Of a stretch of DNA of 64,000 bases, positions 1 to 8,876 are shown in pieces (position 1 is the first letter of the stretch; each line of letters starts with the position of its first letter). The translations under genes were made by a program, and so were the position numbers. The stretch covers positions 5,828,001 through 5,892,000 of the forward strand of contig NZ_CP084058.1 of the NCBI RefSeq assembly GCF_020215645.1. The letters are read 5' to 3'. Origin of the DNA: Nonomuraea gerenzanensis. GTDB taxonomy: Bacteria > Actinomycetota > Actinomycetes > Streptosporangiales > Streptosporangiaceae. The notes beneath the pieces were generated by a model, which had not been told where the DNA came from, did no database searches, and saw only the letters and a program-made list of their open reading frames with translations.

Positions 1-148
1 CGGGCTCGTGCACCGCGAGGTGTACGACGTGCGGCCGTTGAAGACGGAGTACTCGCTGACCCCGTTCGGCCGCGACCTGTCAGAGGCGCTGGCGCCCCTG
101 TCCGACTGGGGGCACCGCCGTCTGGAACGGCTGGCCGCCGCTTCCTGA
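1..148 (+). CDS. HxlR-family regulator, C-terminal end
   Basis: The window opens inside this gene; 48 residues remain before TGA at 146-148. The tail contains YSLTPFGRDL followed by an L..LSDWG stretch. This is the characteristic end of HxlR winged-helix regulators: the wing strand, then the helix leading into the WG motif. HxlR proteins are dimeric DNA-binding repressors or activators that often sense reactive electrophiles or oxidants. The DNA-binding helix lies outside the window, so nothing can be said about its operator specificity directly. A 22-bp palindrome lies 100 bp downstream. Confidence 0.75.
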   Translation, partial: GLVHREVYDVRPLKTEYSLTPFGRDLSEALAPLSDWGHRRLERLAAAS

Positions 149-247
149 CACCCGGATCACCCCCCGCGTCTCCTGCTCGCCCGGCTGCTCCTGGCGGCCG
201 GGAAGGCCGCCAGGACCAGCTTCGCCGTGCCGCCGCCCCCGCGGCAA

Positions 248-269
248 GTACCCACAAAAAAGTGGGTAC
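248..269. promoter_or_regulatory. perfect 8-bp inverted repeat with A6 centre
   Basis: GTACCCAC-AAAAAA-GTGGGTAC is a perfect inverted repeat between the 3' end of the HxlR gene and the 3' end of a weak minus-strand frame. As RNA it would form a hairpin, so a bidirectional terminator is possible. The GTAC-ended arms around an A/T tract also look like a dimeric winged-helix operator. The sequence does not decide between them. Confidence 0.5.
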
Positions 270-279
270 GCGGCCCGGC

Positions 280-513
280 CTACGCGTCCGCCTTCACCTC
301 CGGCGACCCGACGGACGCGGCCCCGCTCTGCAGCACGCCCCTGAGCCTGCTCGTGCCCACCGGCCCGAACATCACCCCGTTGTAGCCGTTCAGCTCGGTC
401 GGGTACGTGCCGGGCAGGTCGGTGTACGCGCTGCCGAGCGCGGGTACCAGGCGGCGACCATGGCCGACCTCGGCGCCGTGCTCGGCGTCCGGGGGCCGAG
501 CCTGTGCAAGCAC
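280..513 (-). pseudogene. possible C-terminal gene remnant
   Basis: A 77-residue minus-strand frame ends at 280. Its second half (around GSAYTDLPG, ELNGYNGVMFGP and GVLQSGAAS) has ordinary amino-acid composition and GC-rich third positions. The first 25 residues do not look protein-like, and no Shine-Dalgarno sequence precedes the ATG. I do not recognise the family. It is best read as the degraded 3' end of a gene whose body is gone. The surrounding stretch 150-562 holds nothing else I can support apart from the palindrome at 248-269. Confidence 0.25.
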
Positions 514-562
514 GCGGGCTCCAGCAGGCGGGTGCGGGCGGGGTCGGCGGGAGCCGGCGCGT

Positions 563-1240
563 TCAGGCGCGGGAGTCGAGGTGCTGCTGGATGGCGGCCA
601 TGACGGCCTGCGGGGAGGCCGTGCGGCTGAAGGTGGCGACGACGACCTGCTCGCCGGTCTCCTGGGGCTGCTCCAGGTGCCGGAAGGTGGCGATGACGTA
701 GCCGAGGGCGTGGTCGAGCGGCCCGCTCGGGTCGTAGGTGCCGCCGGCGCGCAGCCAGCCGCGCAGCACCTGGTTGTGCGCCGAGACGACGGAGGCGGCC
801 ATCAGCTCGGCACGCAGCCCCGCGTCGGGTGAGTCGCCGAGCCAGGCGCCGACGAACTCGCGGAACAGCCGCTGGTAACGCGCCACGCTGGCGATCTCCC
901 TGTCGCGCAGCGCGGGCACCTTGCGGACGAGCCGGTAGCGGCGCAGCGAGACCTCGGCGTCGTCCACGTAGTGGGCGAGCACGATGCGCACGGCGTCGGT
1001 GATGGCCACGATCGCGGTGCCGGCGGTGGAGGCGCGCAGCCGGGCGTCGATCCTGGCGAGCAGCGCGTCGTGGTCGGGGAAGATCGCGTCTTCCTTGGAG
1101 CGGTAGTAGCGGAAGAAGGTGCTGCGGCTCACGCCCGCCAGGTTCGCGATGTCGTCGACGGTGGTCTCGTCGTAGCCGTTCTCGTCGAACAGCGTCACGG
1201 CGGCTTCGGCGAGGCGGTGGCTGATGGACGTTGTCGGCAC
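563..1240 (-). CDS. TetR/AcrR-family transcriptional regulator
   Basis: A 225-residue TetR regulator. The N-terminal helix-turn-helix spans roughly residues 10-55, with the signatures [21 protein letters not shown] and KEDAIF. The remainder is the all-helical ligand-binding and dimer domain. I chose the GTG at 1238-1240 because GGAGA lies 8 nt upstream; a longer frame from 1276 adds 12 residues without a ribosome site. It is divergent from the acyl-CoA carboxylase operon, 88 bp away. This is the usual layout for a local repressor of its neighbour and itself. By analogy the ligand may be an acyl-CoA, but the sequence does not show this. Confidence 0.88.
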   Translation of the reverse strand: MPTTSISHRLAEAAVTLFDENGYDETTVDDIANLAGVSRSTFFRYYRSKEDAIFPDHDALLARIDARLRASTAGTAIVAITDAVRIVLAHYVDDAEVSLRRYRLVRKVPALRDREIASVARYQRLFREFVGAWLGDSPDAGLRAELMAASVVSAHNQVLRGWLRAGGTYDPSGPLDHALGYVIATFRHLEQPQETGEQVVVATFSRTASPQAVMAAIQQHLDSRA

Positions 1241-1283
1241 GTGGTCATTCTCCAGGAACCCGGGGCTGTTCAGCACGCCTGAT

Positions 1284-1311
1284 ACTGAGTACCGTACATG
1301 TGAAACTGAGT
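1284..1311. promoter_or_regulatory. candidate TetR operator: ACTGAGT direct repeat
   Basis: ACTGAGT occurs at 1284-1290 and again at 1305-1311, exactly 21 bp (two helical turns) apart. Both lie in the short space between the divergent TetR and carboxylase genes. The intervening GTACCGTAC is itself locally symmetric. Position and helical phasing suggest a regulator site; assignment to this TetR protein is inference. Confidence 0.4.
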
Positions 1312-1328
1312 CTTATGGATGGTGGTGG

Positions 1329-2858
1329 ATGGCAGTGCAGGGGACCGCGGGCAGTCTGGCCCGCCTGAAGGAACGGCTCGACGAGGCGGTTCACGTCGGC
1401 GAGGCGCGGGCGGCGGCCAAGCAGCACGCCAAGGGCAGGCTGACCGCCCGCGAGCGGATCGAGCGGCTGCTGGACGACGGCTCGTTCGTCGAGCTGGACG
1501 CGCTGGCCAAGGGCTCGCTCGGGTACGGCGACGGCGTGGTGACCGGTTACGGCACGGTGGACGGGCGCCAGGTGTGCGTGTTCTCGCAGGACTTCACGGT
1601 GGCCGGGGGCTCGCTGGGCGAGGTGTACGGGCAGAAGATCTGCAAGGTCATGGACCTGGCGGTGCGCAACGGCTGCCCGATCATCGGCATCAACGAGGGC
1701 GCGGGGGCGCGCATCCAGGAGGGAGTCGTCTCGCTCGGCCTGTACGGCGAGATCTTCCGCCGCAACATCCGGGCGTCAGGGGTGATCCCGCAGATCTCGC
1801 TCATCATGGGCGCGTGCGCGGGCGGCCACGTGTACTCGCCGGCGCTCACCGACTTCACGATCATGGTGGACGAGTCGTCGCACATGTTCGTCACGGGCCC
1901 GGACGTGATCAAGACGGTCACGGGGGAGGACGTGTCGTTCGAGGACCTGGGCGGCGGGCGGGTGCACAACAGCCGCAGCGGCGTGGCCCACTACCTGGCC
2001 TCGGACGAGGACGACGCGCTCGACTACGCGCGGGCGCTGCTGGCGTACCTGCCGGACAACAACCTCGACGAGCCGCCGTACCCGCACGTCGAGGCGGACC
2101 TGGCCGACGACCCGGCCCTGGACACGCTCGTCCCCGACTCGCCGAACCAGCCGTACGACATGCACGAGGTGATCGGCGCGGTGCTGGACGACGGCGAGTT
2201 CCTGGAGGTGCAGGAGCTGTTCGCGCCGAACATCGTGGTCGGCTTCGGGCGGATCGAAGGACGCCCGGTCGGGGTGGTGGCCAACCAGCCGCTGCGGCTG
2301 GCGGGCACGCTCGACATCGACGCCTCGGAGAAGGCCGCCCGGTTCGTGCGGACCTGCGACGCCTTCAGCGTCCCGGTGCTGACGCTGGTGGACGTGCCCG
2401 GCTTCCTGCCCGGCACCGGCCAGGAGTGGAACGGCATCATCCGGCGCGGCGCCAAGCTCCTGTACGCCTACGGCGAGGCGACCGTCCCGCTGGTCACCGT
2501 GATCACGCGCAAGGCGTACGGGGGCGCGTACGACGTGATGGGCTCCAAGCACCTGGGCGCGGACGTCAACCTGGCCTGGTCCACCGCGCAGATCGCCGTC
2601 ATGGGCGCCCAGGGCGCGATCGACATCCTGCACCGCAAGCGCCTGGCCGCCGCCGGCGACCCGGACGCGCTGCGCGCCGAGCTGATCACCGAGTACGAGG
2701 ACACCCTCGCCACGCCCTACCTGGCGGCCGAGCGCGGTTACGTGGACAAGGTGATCCGGCCCGGCGAGACGCGCCGCGAGGTGGTCAGGGCGCTGCGGCT
2801 GCTGCGCGGCAAGCGGGACGCCCTGCCGCCCAAGAAGCACGGGAACATCCCGCTGTGA
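1329..2858 (+). CDS. acyl-CoA carboxylase, carboxyltransferase beta subunit
   Basis: A 509-residue carboxyltransferase of the AccD/PccB type. It moves the carboxyl group from carboxybiotin to acetyl-, propionyl- or a longer acyl-CoA. The N-terminal half has the first crotonase-like domain ([20 protein letters not shown], then [11 protein letters not shown] and [12 protein letters not shown]). The C-terminal half has [21 protein letters not shown] and the glycine-rich [20 protein letters not shown] acyl-binding region. Length matches the family. I chose the ATG at 1329 over an in-frame start 35 codons earlier, because that extension runs into the TetR gene and is not protein-like. The stop overlaps the GTG of the epsilon gene, so the subunits are translationally coupled. 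Acyl chain specificity cannot be read from sequence alone. Confidence 0.95.
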   Translation: MAVQGTAGSLARLKERLDEAVHVGEARAAAKQHAKGRLTARERIERLLDDGSFVELDALAKGSLGYGDGVVTGYGTVDGRQVCVFSQDFTVAGGSLGEVYGQKICKVMDLAVRNGCPIIGINEGAGARIQEGVVSLGLYGEIFRRNIRASGVIPQISLIMGACAGGHVYSPALTDFTIMVDESSHMFVTGPDVIKTVTGEDVSFEDLGGGRVHNSRSGVAHYLASDEDDALDYARALLAYLPDNNLDEPPYPHVEADLADDPALDTLVPDSPNQPYDMHEVIGAVLDDGEFLEVQELFAPNIVVGFGRIEGRPVGVVANQPLRLAGTLDIDASEKAARFVRTCDAFSVPVLTLVDVPGFLPGTGQEWNGIIRRGAKLLYAYGEATVPLVTVITRKAYGGAYDVMGSKHLGADVNLAWSTAQIAVMGAQGAIDILHRKRLAAAGDPDALRAELITEYEDTLATPYLAAERGYVDKVIRPGETRREVVRALRLLRGKRDALPPKKHGNIPL

Positions 2859-3076
2859 ACGTCACCGGGAACCCCGCCGTGCGGGCCGTCACCGTCGTCC
2901 AGGGCGACCCGGCACCTGAGGAGCTGGCCGCCCTCGTCGTGGCCCTGCACGCCGCCCGGGGGGAATCCGCGCCGTCGCCCGTGACCCGGCGGCCCCGCCG
3001 CTCGTTGCGCCGCACCCTCACGCCCGGCCCAGGTGGCTGGCGGGAGTCGAGATGGACTATGGGAGGACACCTGTGA
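2855..3076 (+). CDS. acyl-CoA carboxylase epsilon subunit
   Basis: A 73-residue small subunit. Its GTG overlaps the beta subunit stop (GTGA), and its own stop overlaps the GTG of the alpha subunit in the same way. The N-terminus ([20 protein letters not shown]) matches the short conserved element of actinobacterial AccE/PccE epsilon subunits, which promote assembly or activity of the alpha-beta complex. The rest is Arg/Pro rich, and a WR motif near the C-terminus is also typical. Presence of epsilon identifies an actinobacterial-type multisubunit carboxylase. It sits between beta and alpha, and the tight overlaps imply fixed subunit stoichiometry. Confidence 0.85.
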   Translation: MNVTGNPAVRAVTVVQGDPAPEELAALVVALHAARGESAPSPVTRRPRRSLRRTLTPGPGGWRESRWTMGGHL

Positions 3077-4806
3077 GCCTGCGCAAGGTGCTCGTCGCCA
3101 ACCGTGGCGAGATCGCCGTCCGCGTCATCCGCGCGTGCCGGGACGCCGGCCTCGGCAGCGTGGCCGTCTACGCCGAGCCCGACCGCGACGCGCTGCACGC
3201 CCGCCTGGCCGACGAGGCGTACTCCCTCGGCGGGGAGACGTACCTGTCGATCGAGAAGATCATCGAGGTGGCGGCGCGCTCCGGCGCCGACTCGGTCCAC
3301 CCCGGCTACGGCTTCCTGGCCGAGAACGCCGCCTTCGCCCAGGCGGTCCTCGACGCGGGCCTGACCTGGATCGGCCCGCCCCCGGCCGCGATCACCGCGC
3401 TCGGTGACAAGGTGCAGACCCGCCACATCGCCCAGCGGGTCGGCGCGCCCCTGGTGGCCGGGACCGCGGACCCCGTGGCGGGCGTCGCCGAGGTGGTGGC
3501 GTTCGCGCAGGAGCACGGGCTGCCGATCGCGATCAAGGCCGCGTTCGGGGGTGGCGGACGCGGGCTGAAGGTGGCCCGCACGCTGGAGGAGATCCCCGAC
3601 CTGTACGACAGCGCCGTCCGCGAGGCGGTGGCCGCCTTCGGCCGGGGCGAGTGCTTCGTCGAGCGCTACCTCGACCGTCCCCGGCACGTCGAGACCCAAT
3701 GCCTGGCCGACGCCCACGGCACCGTGGTCGTGGTGTCCACCCGCGACTGCTCGCTCCAGCGCCGCCACCAGAAGCTCGTCGAGGAGGCCCCCGCCCCGCT
3801 CCTCACGCCGGAGCAGGAGAGCCTGCTGCGCGAGTCGTCCAAGGCGATCCTCCGGGAGGCGGGCTACGTCGGCGCGGGCACCTGCGAGTTCCTCGTCGGC
3901 CAGGACGGCACGATCTCGTTCCTGGAGGTCAACACCCGCCTGCAGGTCGAGCACCCGGTCACCGAGGAGGTCACGGGCATCGACCTGGTCCGCGAGATGT
4001 TCCGCATCGCCGACGGCGAGCCCCTCGGCTACGACGACCCCGCACCGCGCGGCCACGCGCTGGAATTCCGGATCAACGCGGAGGACCCGGGCCGGAGCTT
4101 CCTGCCCGCCCCCGGCACCATCACCCGCTGGCGCGTGCCCTCCGGCCCGGGCGTCCGCCTGGACAGCGGCTACGAGCAGGGCGAGACCGTGCCCGGCGCC
4201 TACGACTCGCTGATCGCCAAGCTGATCGTCACCGGCGCCACCCGTGAACAGGCCCTGCAGCGCGCCCGCCGCGCCCTGGCCGAGTTCGAGATCGACGGCA
4301 TGCCCACCGCGCTGCCCTTCCACCAGGCCGTCGTCGAGGACCCGGCGTTCGTCGACTTCGCCGTGCACACCCGCTGGATCGAGACCGAGTTCGACAACCG
4401 GATCGCCCCCTACGCAGGCCCTGTCTCCGCGACGGAGCCGCAGGAGCGGGAGCGGGTCACGGTCGAGGTGGCGGGCAAACGTATCGAGGTCGTCCTGCCT
4501 GCCGGTCTGAACAGCGGCGGCCCGGCCAGGAGACCCGCGGCCACCGCTCGCCGCACCAAGAAGGCGTCGGCCCCTGCGGCGGGCGGGGACGCGCTGGTCA
4601 GCCCGATGCAGGGGACGATCGTCAAGGTGGTCGCCGCCGACGGTGACACGGTCGCGGCCGGTGACACGGTCGTCGTGCTGGAGGCCATGAAGATGGAGCA
4701 GCCGCTCACCGCCCACAAGGCCGGCACCGTGGTCGGGATGTCCGCCGAGAAGGGGGCCACTGTGGCGGCGGGGGCGGTGATCTGCGAGATCAAGGATCCG
4801 TCGTGA
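3073..4806 (+). CDS. acyl-CoA carboxylase alpha subunit (biotin carboxylase + BCCP)
   Basis: A 577-residue AccA3/PccA-type subunit that carboxylates its own biotin using ATP and bicarbonate. Order of domains: biotin carboxylase N-domain ([19 protein letters not shown], residues ~5-115), ATP-grasp (glycine-rich [14 protein letters not shown] near 155-170, [18 protein letters not shown] near 295), C-domain, a Pro/Ala linker, and a C-terminal biotinyl domain with EAMKMEQP around residue 537, whose Lys in MKM is biotinylated. The GTG at 3073 is favoured by GGGAGG about 7 nt upstream; an in-frame ATG at 3052 would lie within the epsilon gene. It closes the operon; the next gene is convergent 36 bp away. 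Confidence 0.95.
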   Translation: MSLRKVLVANRGEIAVRVIRACRDAGLGSVAVYAEPDRDALHARLADEAYSLGGETYLSIEKIIEVAARSGADSVHPGYGFLAENAAFAQAVLDAGLTWIGPPPAAITALGDKVQTRHIAQRVGAPLVAGTADPVAGVAEVVAFAQEHGLPIAIKAAFGGGGRGLKVARTLEEIPDLYDSAVREAVAAFGRGECFVERYLDRPRHVETQCLADAHGTVVVVSTRDCSLQRRHQKLVEEAPAPLLTPEQESLLRESSKAILREAGYVGAGTCEFLVGQDGTISFLEVNTRLQVEHPVTEEVTGIDLVREMFRIADGEPLGYDDPAPRGHALEFRINAEDPGRSFLPAPGTITRWRVPSGPGVRLDSGYEQGETVPGAYDSLIAKLIVTGATREQALQRARRALAEFEIDGMPTALPFHQAVVEDPAFVDFAVHTRWIETEFDNRIAPYAGPVSATEPQERERVTVEVAGKRIEVVLPAGLNSGGPARRPAATARRTKKASAPAAGGDALVSPMQGTIVKVVAADGDTVAAGDTVVVLEAMKMEQPLTAHKAGTVVGMSAEKGATVAAGAVICEIKDPS

Positions 4807-4842
4807 CCCGCTACGACGGTGCCGGCCGGTGTCGGTATGGGG

Positions 4843-6255
4843 TCAGGCCATGACGCGGGGGTAGTTGTTCCAGCCGTGGCCGACCTCACGTGGGGTGCTG
4901 CCGGTGTAGGGCTGGCCGTTGTCGCGGACGATGTTGTTGCTGTAGAGCAGCATCTTTCCGGTGGCGTCTACGGCGAGGAGGTCGGTGTAGCCGTCGCCGG
5001 TGACGTCGGCGGGGATGATCCTGGTGGTGGTGCTCCAGCCGTGGCCGACTTCGCGTGGTGCGCTGCCGGTGTAGGGCTGGCCGTTGTCGCGGGCGATGTT
5101 GTTGCTGTAGAGCAGCATCTTTCCGGTGGCGTCTACGGCGAGGAGGTCGGTGTAGCCGTCGCCGGTGACGTCGGCCGGGATGATCCTGGTCGAGGCGCTC
5201 CAGCCGTGGCCGACCTCGCGTGGTGCGCTGCCGGTGTAGGGCTGGCCGTTGTCGCGGGCGATGTTGTTGCTGTAGAGCAGCATCTTTCCGGTGGCGTCTA
5301 CGGCGAGGAGGTCGGTGTAGCCGTCGCCGGTGACGTCGGCCGGGATGATCCTGGTCGAGGCGCTCCAGCCGTGGCCGACCTCGCGTGGTGCGCTGCCGGT
5401 GTAGGGCTGGCCGTTGTCGCGGGCGATGTTGTTGCTGTAGAGCAGCATCTTTCCGGTGGCGTCTACGGCGAGGAGGTCGGTGTAGCCGTCGCCGGTGACG
5501 TCGGCCGGGATGATCCTGGTCGAGGCGCTCCAGCCGTGGCCGACCTCGCGTGGCGCACTCCCCGTGTAGGGCTGGCCGTTGTCGCGGACGAAGTTGTTGC
5601 TGTACAGCCACATCTTGCCGTCACCGTCGGTGGCGAGCACGTCAGCGTACGAGTCGCCCGTCACGCTGTTGCCGGCCCTCGACTCGCAGCCGTTCCGGCT
5701 CTCGACGTTGCGCCACTCGCCGTTGGGCGCGGGGCCGTACGCCTTGCCGCCGAACACGGCCGTGACGCGCTCGGCGCCCTCGAATCCCCAGGAGGCGCTG
5801 CCGCTGCCGTCGGCGTCGTAACCCTGCTCGTAGTGCAGGTGCGGGGTGCCGTTGGAGGTGGGGCCGGTGTGCCCGACCCGCCCGATGAGCTGCCCCTGCG
5901 CGACTCTGTCGCCCACGCTCACGGCACGCGACTGCAGGTGGATGTAGGTGGTGAAGTGCCCGCCGCCGTGGTTGATCTGGATCATGTTGCCGGCGTTGCC
6001 GTGGTAGTACGACTGGTTCACCGTGCCGGCGGCCGGGGCGACCAGCAGTGAGCCCTCGGTCCCCGACTGCGGCTCCCGGACCATGTCCAGGGCGGGGGCG
6101 TGCGTGGAGTCCCAGGTGTTCAGCCGCCACTGCTGACCGCAGGGGAAGGGCAGCTGGTAGTTCGGGGCAGCCGAGGCGGGAACGGAGGTCGCGACCAGAG
6201 CACCGGCCACGACGGTCAGGAGCATGGCCGCGCCGGCTAAGCGTCTCTTCAGCAT
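4843..6255 (-). CDS. secreted LytM/M23 metallopeptidase with VCBS repeats
   Basis: A 470-residue exported protein. A signal peptide (MLKRRLAG, hydrophobic core, cleavage near ASAAP at ~29) is followed by an M23 peptidase domain with the expected zinc ligands: HAPALD near 53-58, HGGGHFTTYIHL, and PHLHYEQ near 138-144. M23 enzymes cut peptide bridges in peptidoglycan or related substrates. From residue ~215 come about five 55-residue VCBS/FG-GAP repeats, each with DVTGDGYTDLLAVD, a calcium-binding DxDGxxD-like turn. The ATG at 6253-6255 starts directly at the signal peptide; a longer frame to 6336 adds 27 implausible residues. Repeats in this arrangement usually serve adhesion or substrate binding. 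Confidence 0.9.
   Translation of the reverse strand: MLKRRLAGAAMLLTVVAGALVATSVPASAAPNYQLPFPCGQQWRLNTWDSTHAPALDMVREPQSGTEGSLLVAPAAGTVNQSYYHGNAGNMIQINHGGGHFTTYIHLQSRAVSVGDRVAQGQLIGRVGHTGPTSNGTPHLHYEQGYDADGSGSASWGFEGAERVTAVFGGKAYGPAPNGEWRNVESRNGCESRAGNSVTGDSYADVLATDGDGKMWLYSNNFVRDNGQPYTGSAPREVGHGWSASTRIIPADVTGDGYTDLLAVDATGKMLLYSNNIARDNGQPYTGSAPREVGHGWSASTRIIPADVTGDGYTDLLAVDATGKMLLYSNNIARDNGQPYTGSAPREVGHGWSASTRIIPADVTGDGYTDLLAVDATGKMLLYSNNIARDNGQPYTGSAPREVGHGWSTTTRIIPADVTGDGYTDLLAVDATGKMLLYSNNIVRDNGQPYTGSTPREVGHGWNNYPRVMA
4871..5660 (-). repeat. five 165-bp tandem repeats in the VCBS region
   Basis: The period is exactly 165 bp (55 codons); landmark positions recur at 4871, 5036, 5201, 5366 and 5531. 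By eye the copies starting at 5201 and 5366 are identical and the 5036 copy differs at one base. The outer copies have diverged more. This indicates recent in-frame duplication or gene conversion within the coding repeat. Confidence 0.95.
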
Positions 6256-6527
6256 GTCGTTCCATTCACGGAGGGGTTGGGACACGACTCGACGCGCGGG
6301 AAACCTCGTCGTGCGTGTCGAAGCGCCACTCACCATAGGCTCACGCGGTATGGCTCAGGTATGCCGTCGTGCGGTACCTCGCCGCCGGCGCGGCAACGCC
6401 ATGCGCGACATCGGCCTGTGACCCGCCTCCGCGCCGCGAAGAAGCCTGTCACCGTGGTCGGGCGGGATTCCCGCGAACCACCCGGATGCGCGGTTCCGCG
6501 GCCACATGCATCCGGGCAGGGCGGCGG
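6256..6527. other. intergenic region upstream of the M23 gene
   Basis: This 272-bp space separates the 3' end of the M1 peptidase gene from the M23 start. It must hold the M23 promoter, but I cannot identify convincing -35/-10 boxes. No protein-like frame or clear hairpin is visible. Confidence 0.4.
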
Positions 6528-8093
6528 TCAGGCGGGTCCGTGCAGCAGCTCGTGGAAGCGCACGTGGCTCGCGTACGAGGCCGGCGGGCCGGTCCGGGCG
6601 CCGGCCGTCCGGGCCTGTGCCGGTGCCGGTGGGTCGGCGGGTTTGCCCGGCTCGTACAGCCACGTCTGGAAGAGCGCGTCCAGCTGCTCGCCGGAGATCT
6701 TCTCCGACAGCGAGATGAACTCGGCGGTGTCGCCGTTGCCGTGCTGCTCGGTCCTGGCCCACGCCTTGAGGATGGCGAAGAAGTCGGCGTCGCCGACCTC
6801 GCCGCGCAGCGCCTGCAGCGTCATGCCGCCGCGCCAGTAGACCGAGGCGTAGAACAGGGAGGACGGCGTGGGGTCGCCGGGCACGACGAGCCAGAACCGG
6901 GGGTGGTCGGCCGGGATCCCGTCGTAGAGGAAGTTGGCCAGCTCGGCGGCGGTGCCCGTGCCCTCCTTCTCCGACCACAGCCACTCCGCGTAGGTGGCGA
7001 AGCCCTCGTTCAGCCAGATGTCGCGCCACCGCTCGAGTGCCACGCTGTCGCCGAACCACTGGTGGGCGTTCTCGTGCACGACGACGCCGACGTCCGGCCC
7101 GGTCTCGAAGAAGACGGAGTCGTAGACGGGCTGGGTCTGGGTCTCCAGCGCGAAGCCCACGTTCTCGTTGACGACCGAGCCGCCCATCGAGGAGAACGGG
7201 TAGCGGCCGAACACGGTCGAGGCCCACTCCATGATCTCGGGGGTGCGCTCGACGCTGGCCTTGGCGAACTCCCTGCGCGGGCCGAGCGTCGTGTCGTACG
7301 CGGTCAGCACCGGCAGGCCGCCGGCCGAGCGGGAGCGGTGCACCTCGATGTCGCCGATGTAGAGCGTGGCCAGGTAGGTGGCCATGGGCTTGTCCATCAG
7401 CCAGTGGAAGGTGGTCCTGCCGTGCGAGGTGCGCTGGGAGGCGAGCACGCCGTTGCTGATCGCCTGCTTGCCCTCGGGCACGGTGACCGAGATGTCGAAG
7501 GTGGCCTTGTCCGCCGGGTGGTCGTTGCTCGGGTACCACCACCAGGCGATCTCCGGCTCGCCCAGCGCGAGCGCGCCGTCGGCCCGCTTGATCCACGGTC
7601 GGACGACGCCGGGCACCTCGATCGAGCCGGGCACGCCGCCGTAGGTCACCTCGACCACGAACGGCACGAACCGGGGCAGCGCGCGGGCCGGGGTGATCTC
7701 CAGCTCGTGCGCGCCCGTCCTGGCGAAGGCGGCAGCGCGGCCGTTGACCTTGACCTCCCGCACGTCCAGCAGGAAGTCCAGGTCGAAGCGGGTCAGCGAC
7801 TGCGTGGCGGTGGCGAGCAGGGTCGCCTTGCCGTCCAGCCGGTCGGTGCCCGGCTGGTAGTTCAGCTTCAGGTTGTAGTGCTTGACGTCGTAGCCGCCGT
7901 TCCCGTAGTCGGGGAAGTAGGCGTCCCCGATGCCGGGCGCGCCGGGGGCGCGCGCCGTGGCGGCGGCAGGCGCCGACAGGGGCAGGGACAGGGGCAGGGA
8001 CAGGGGCAGGGACAGGGGCAGGGACAGGGGCAGGGCGAGTGTCAGGGCTGAGGCGGCGGCCGTGGCGGCGCGCCTGAGCGGGCGCGGGAACAT
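6528..8093 (-). CDS. secreted M1-family aminopeptidase
   Basis: A 521-residue gluzincin. After a signal peptide with an unusual repetitive core comes the N-terminal beta-saddle domain (residues ~50-240), then the thermolysin-like catalytic domain. The zinc site is HENAH with a downstream WLNEGFATY, i.e. HExxH-x18-E. The Glu of HExxH is the catalytic base. The family substrate motif GxMEN is represented by a looser G..VVNENVGFALE. The protein is shorter than full M1 enzymes and ends soon after the catalytic helices, as in short secreted actinobacterial members. GAGGAGGGAC just before the ATG is a strong ribosome site. It is divergent from the ArsR-like gene, sharing a 165-bp promoter region. 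Confidence 0.92.
   Translation of the reverse strand: MFPRPLRRAATAAASALTLALPLSLPLSLPLSLPLSLPLSAPAAATARAPGAPGIGDAYFPDYGNGGYDVKHYNLKLNYQPGTDRLDGKATLLATATQSLTRFDLDFLLDVREVKVNGRAAAFARTGAHELEITPARALPRFVPFVVEVTYGGVPGSIEVPGVVRPWIKRADGALALGEPEIAWWWYPSNDHPADKATFDISVTVPEGKQAISNGVLASQRTSHGRTTFHWLMDKPMATYLATLYIGDIEVHRSRSAGGLPVLTAYDTTLGPRREFAKASVERTPEIMEWASTVFGRYPFSSMGGSVVNENVGFALETQTQPVYDSVFFETGPDVGVVVHENAHQWFGDSVALERWRDIWLNEGFATYAEWLWSEKEGTGTAAELANFLYDGIPADHPRFWLVVPGDPTPSSLFYASVYWRGGMTLQALRGEVGDADFFAILKAWARTEQHGNGDTAEFISLSEKISGEQLDALFQTWLYEPGKPADPPAPAQARTAGARTGPPASYASHVRFHELLHGPA
7975..8035 (-). repeat. 12-bp minisatellite in the signal peptide
   Basis: GGCAGGGACAGG repeats about five times without interruption, encoding PLSL units that make up the hydrophobic core of the M1 peptidase signal peptide. 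Unit loss or gain keeps frame and changes only signal-core length. Confidence 0.95.
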
Positions 8094-8195
8094 GTCCCTC
8101 CTCGGAAGGGATCCGGTGCTCGCGAAGCTACGTCACCCTTCGGCGCGTGCAAAGTGCGGACAGCTGGCCGGAACCGGCCACGGGCGCCCCCGGTA

Positions 8196-8240
8196 TTGCC
8201 AGGCCCCTGCCCGTCGCCTACGCTATTTCGTAATTATGAA
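8196..8240 (+). promoter_or_regulatory. promoter with overlapping palindromic operator
   Basis: TTGCCA (8196-8201), a 17-bp spacer and TACGCT (8219-8224) form a good sigma-70-type promoter for the ArsR-like gene. Just after the -10 lies TTCGTAATTATGAA (8227-8240), a near-perfect palindrome (one symmetric pair mismatched) placed on the expected start site. This placement fits autorepression by the downstream regulator. Confidence 0.6.
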
Positions 8241-8258
8241 CTAACGTAGGAGCCCGCC

Positions 8259-8825
8259 ATGAGCGAGGACAGACTCGCCGAACTCGAGCGACGCATCGCC
8301 CGCCTGGAGAGCCGGGCCGGGATCACGGGCCCGGCGCGACGCCCGCCCGCGTCCCTCGCCGCAGCCGCCACCCGCATGCTCCGCCAGGCCAAGGAGGACG
8401 ACGACCTCGGCACGGTGGGCTACGTCGGGGCCTCGCGGCTGTCCGGCGGCGAGAGCCTGTGGGACCGGCAGCTCCCGCTGGCCACGCTGCTGGCGGCCGA
8501 CTGGGCGCCGGTGGCCGGCGTCCTGGAGTCCCTCGGCAGCCGGCCGCGGCTGGCACTGCTCGCCGAGCTGGTCAGGCGGGGCCGGTGCACCAGCACGGAC
8601 CTGCAGGAATGCCTCAGCAGGGACGGCGAGCAGACCACGACCGGCCAGCTCTACCACCACCTGCGCGCGCTGCAGAGCGCCCGCCTGATCACCCAGCGGC
8701 GGCGCGGCGAGTACGCGCTGGCGCCCCAGGCCGTGATCCAGCTCCTGACCATCCTCGCCGCCGCCTTCGACCTGGCCAACGATCCTCCCGTCGGCCTGCC
8801 CGTGGACCTGCCCACCGTGGAGTGA
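8259..8825 (+). CDS. ArsR-like winged-helix regulator
   Basis: A 188-residue protein. An N-terminal heptad segment (LAELERRIARLESR) likely forms a coiled coil. A winged-helix domain lies around residues 90-160 (RLALLAELVRRGRCTSTDLQE, then TTTGQLYHHLRALQSARLITQRRRGEYAL), resembling ArsR/SmtB proteins. No obvious Cys/His metal cluster is present, so a metal-sensor role is not supported. TAGGAG is 8 nt before the ATG. It ends in a strong hairpin, then comes the promoter of the sulfur operon. It may regulate itself, the divergent peptidase, or the downstream operon. Confidence 0.75.
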   Translation: MSEDRLAELERRIARLESRAGITGPARRPPASLAAAATRMLRQAKEDDDLGTVGYVGASRLSGGESLWDRQLPLATLLAADWAPVAGVLESLGSRPRLALLAELVRRGRCTSTDLQECLSRDGEQTTTGQLYHHLRALQSARLITQRRRGEYALAPQAVIQLLTILAAAFDLANDPPVGLPVDLPTVE

Positions 8826-8833
8826 CGCCGGGC

Positions 8834-8858
8834 CCGGCAGGCGCGCGGCGCCTGCCGG
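8834..8858 (+). terminator. 11-bp perfect hairpin, 3-nt loop
   Basis: CCGGCAGGCGC and its exact complement flank a GCG loop, 9 nt after the ArsR-like stop. No U-tract follows, which is common in high-GC actinobacteria. It separates the regulator transcript from the next promoter. Confidence 0.75.
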
Positions 8859-8876
8859 AAGGGGCACACTCCTCCC

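Noticed and set aside
4819..6051. 410-codon plus-strand open frame with repeated Val/Gly/Ala blocks
   Set aside because: It is the complement of the VCBS repeats of the M23 peptidase gene; no ribosome site and composition typical of an antisense shadow.
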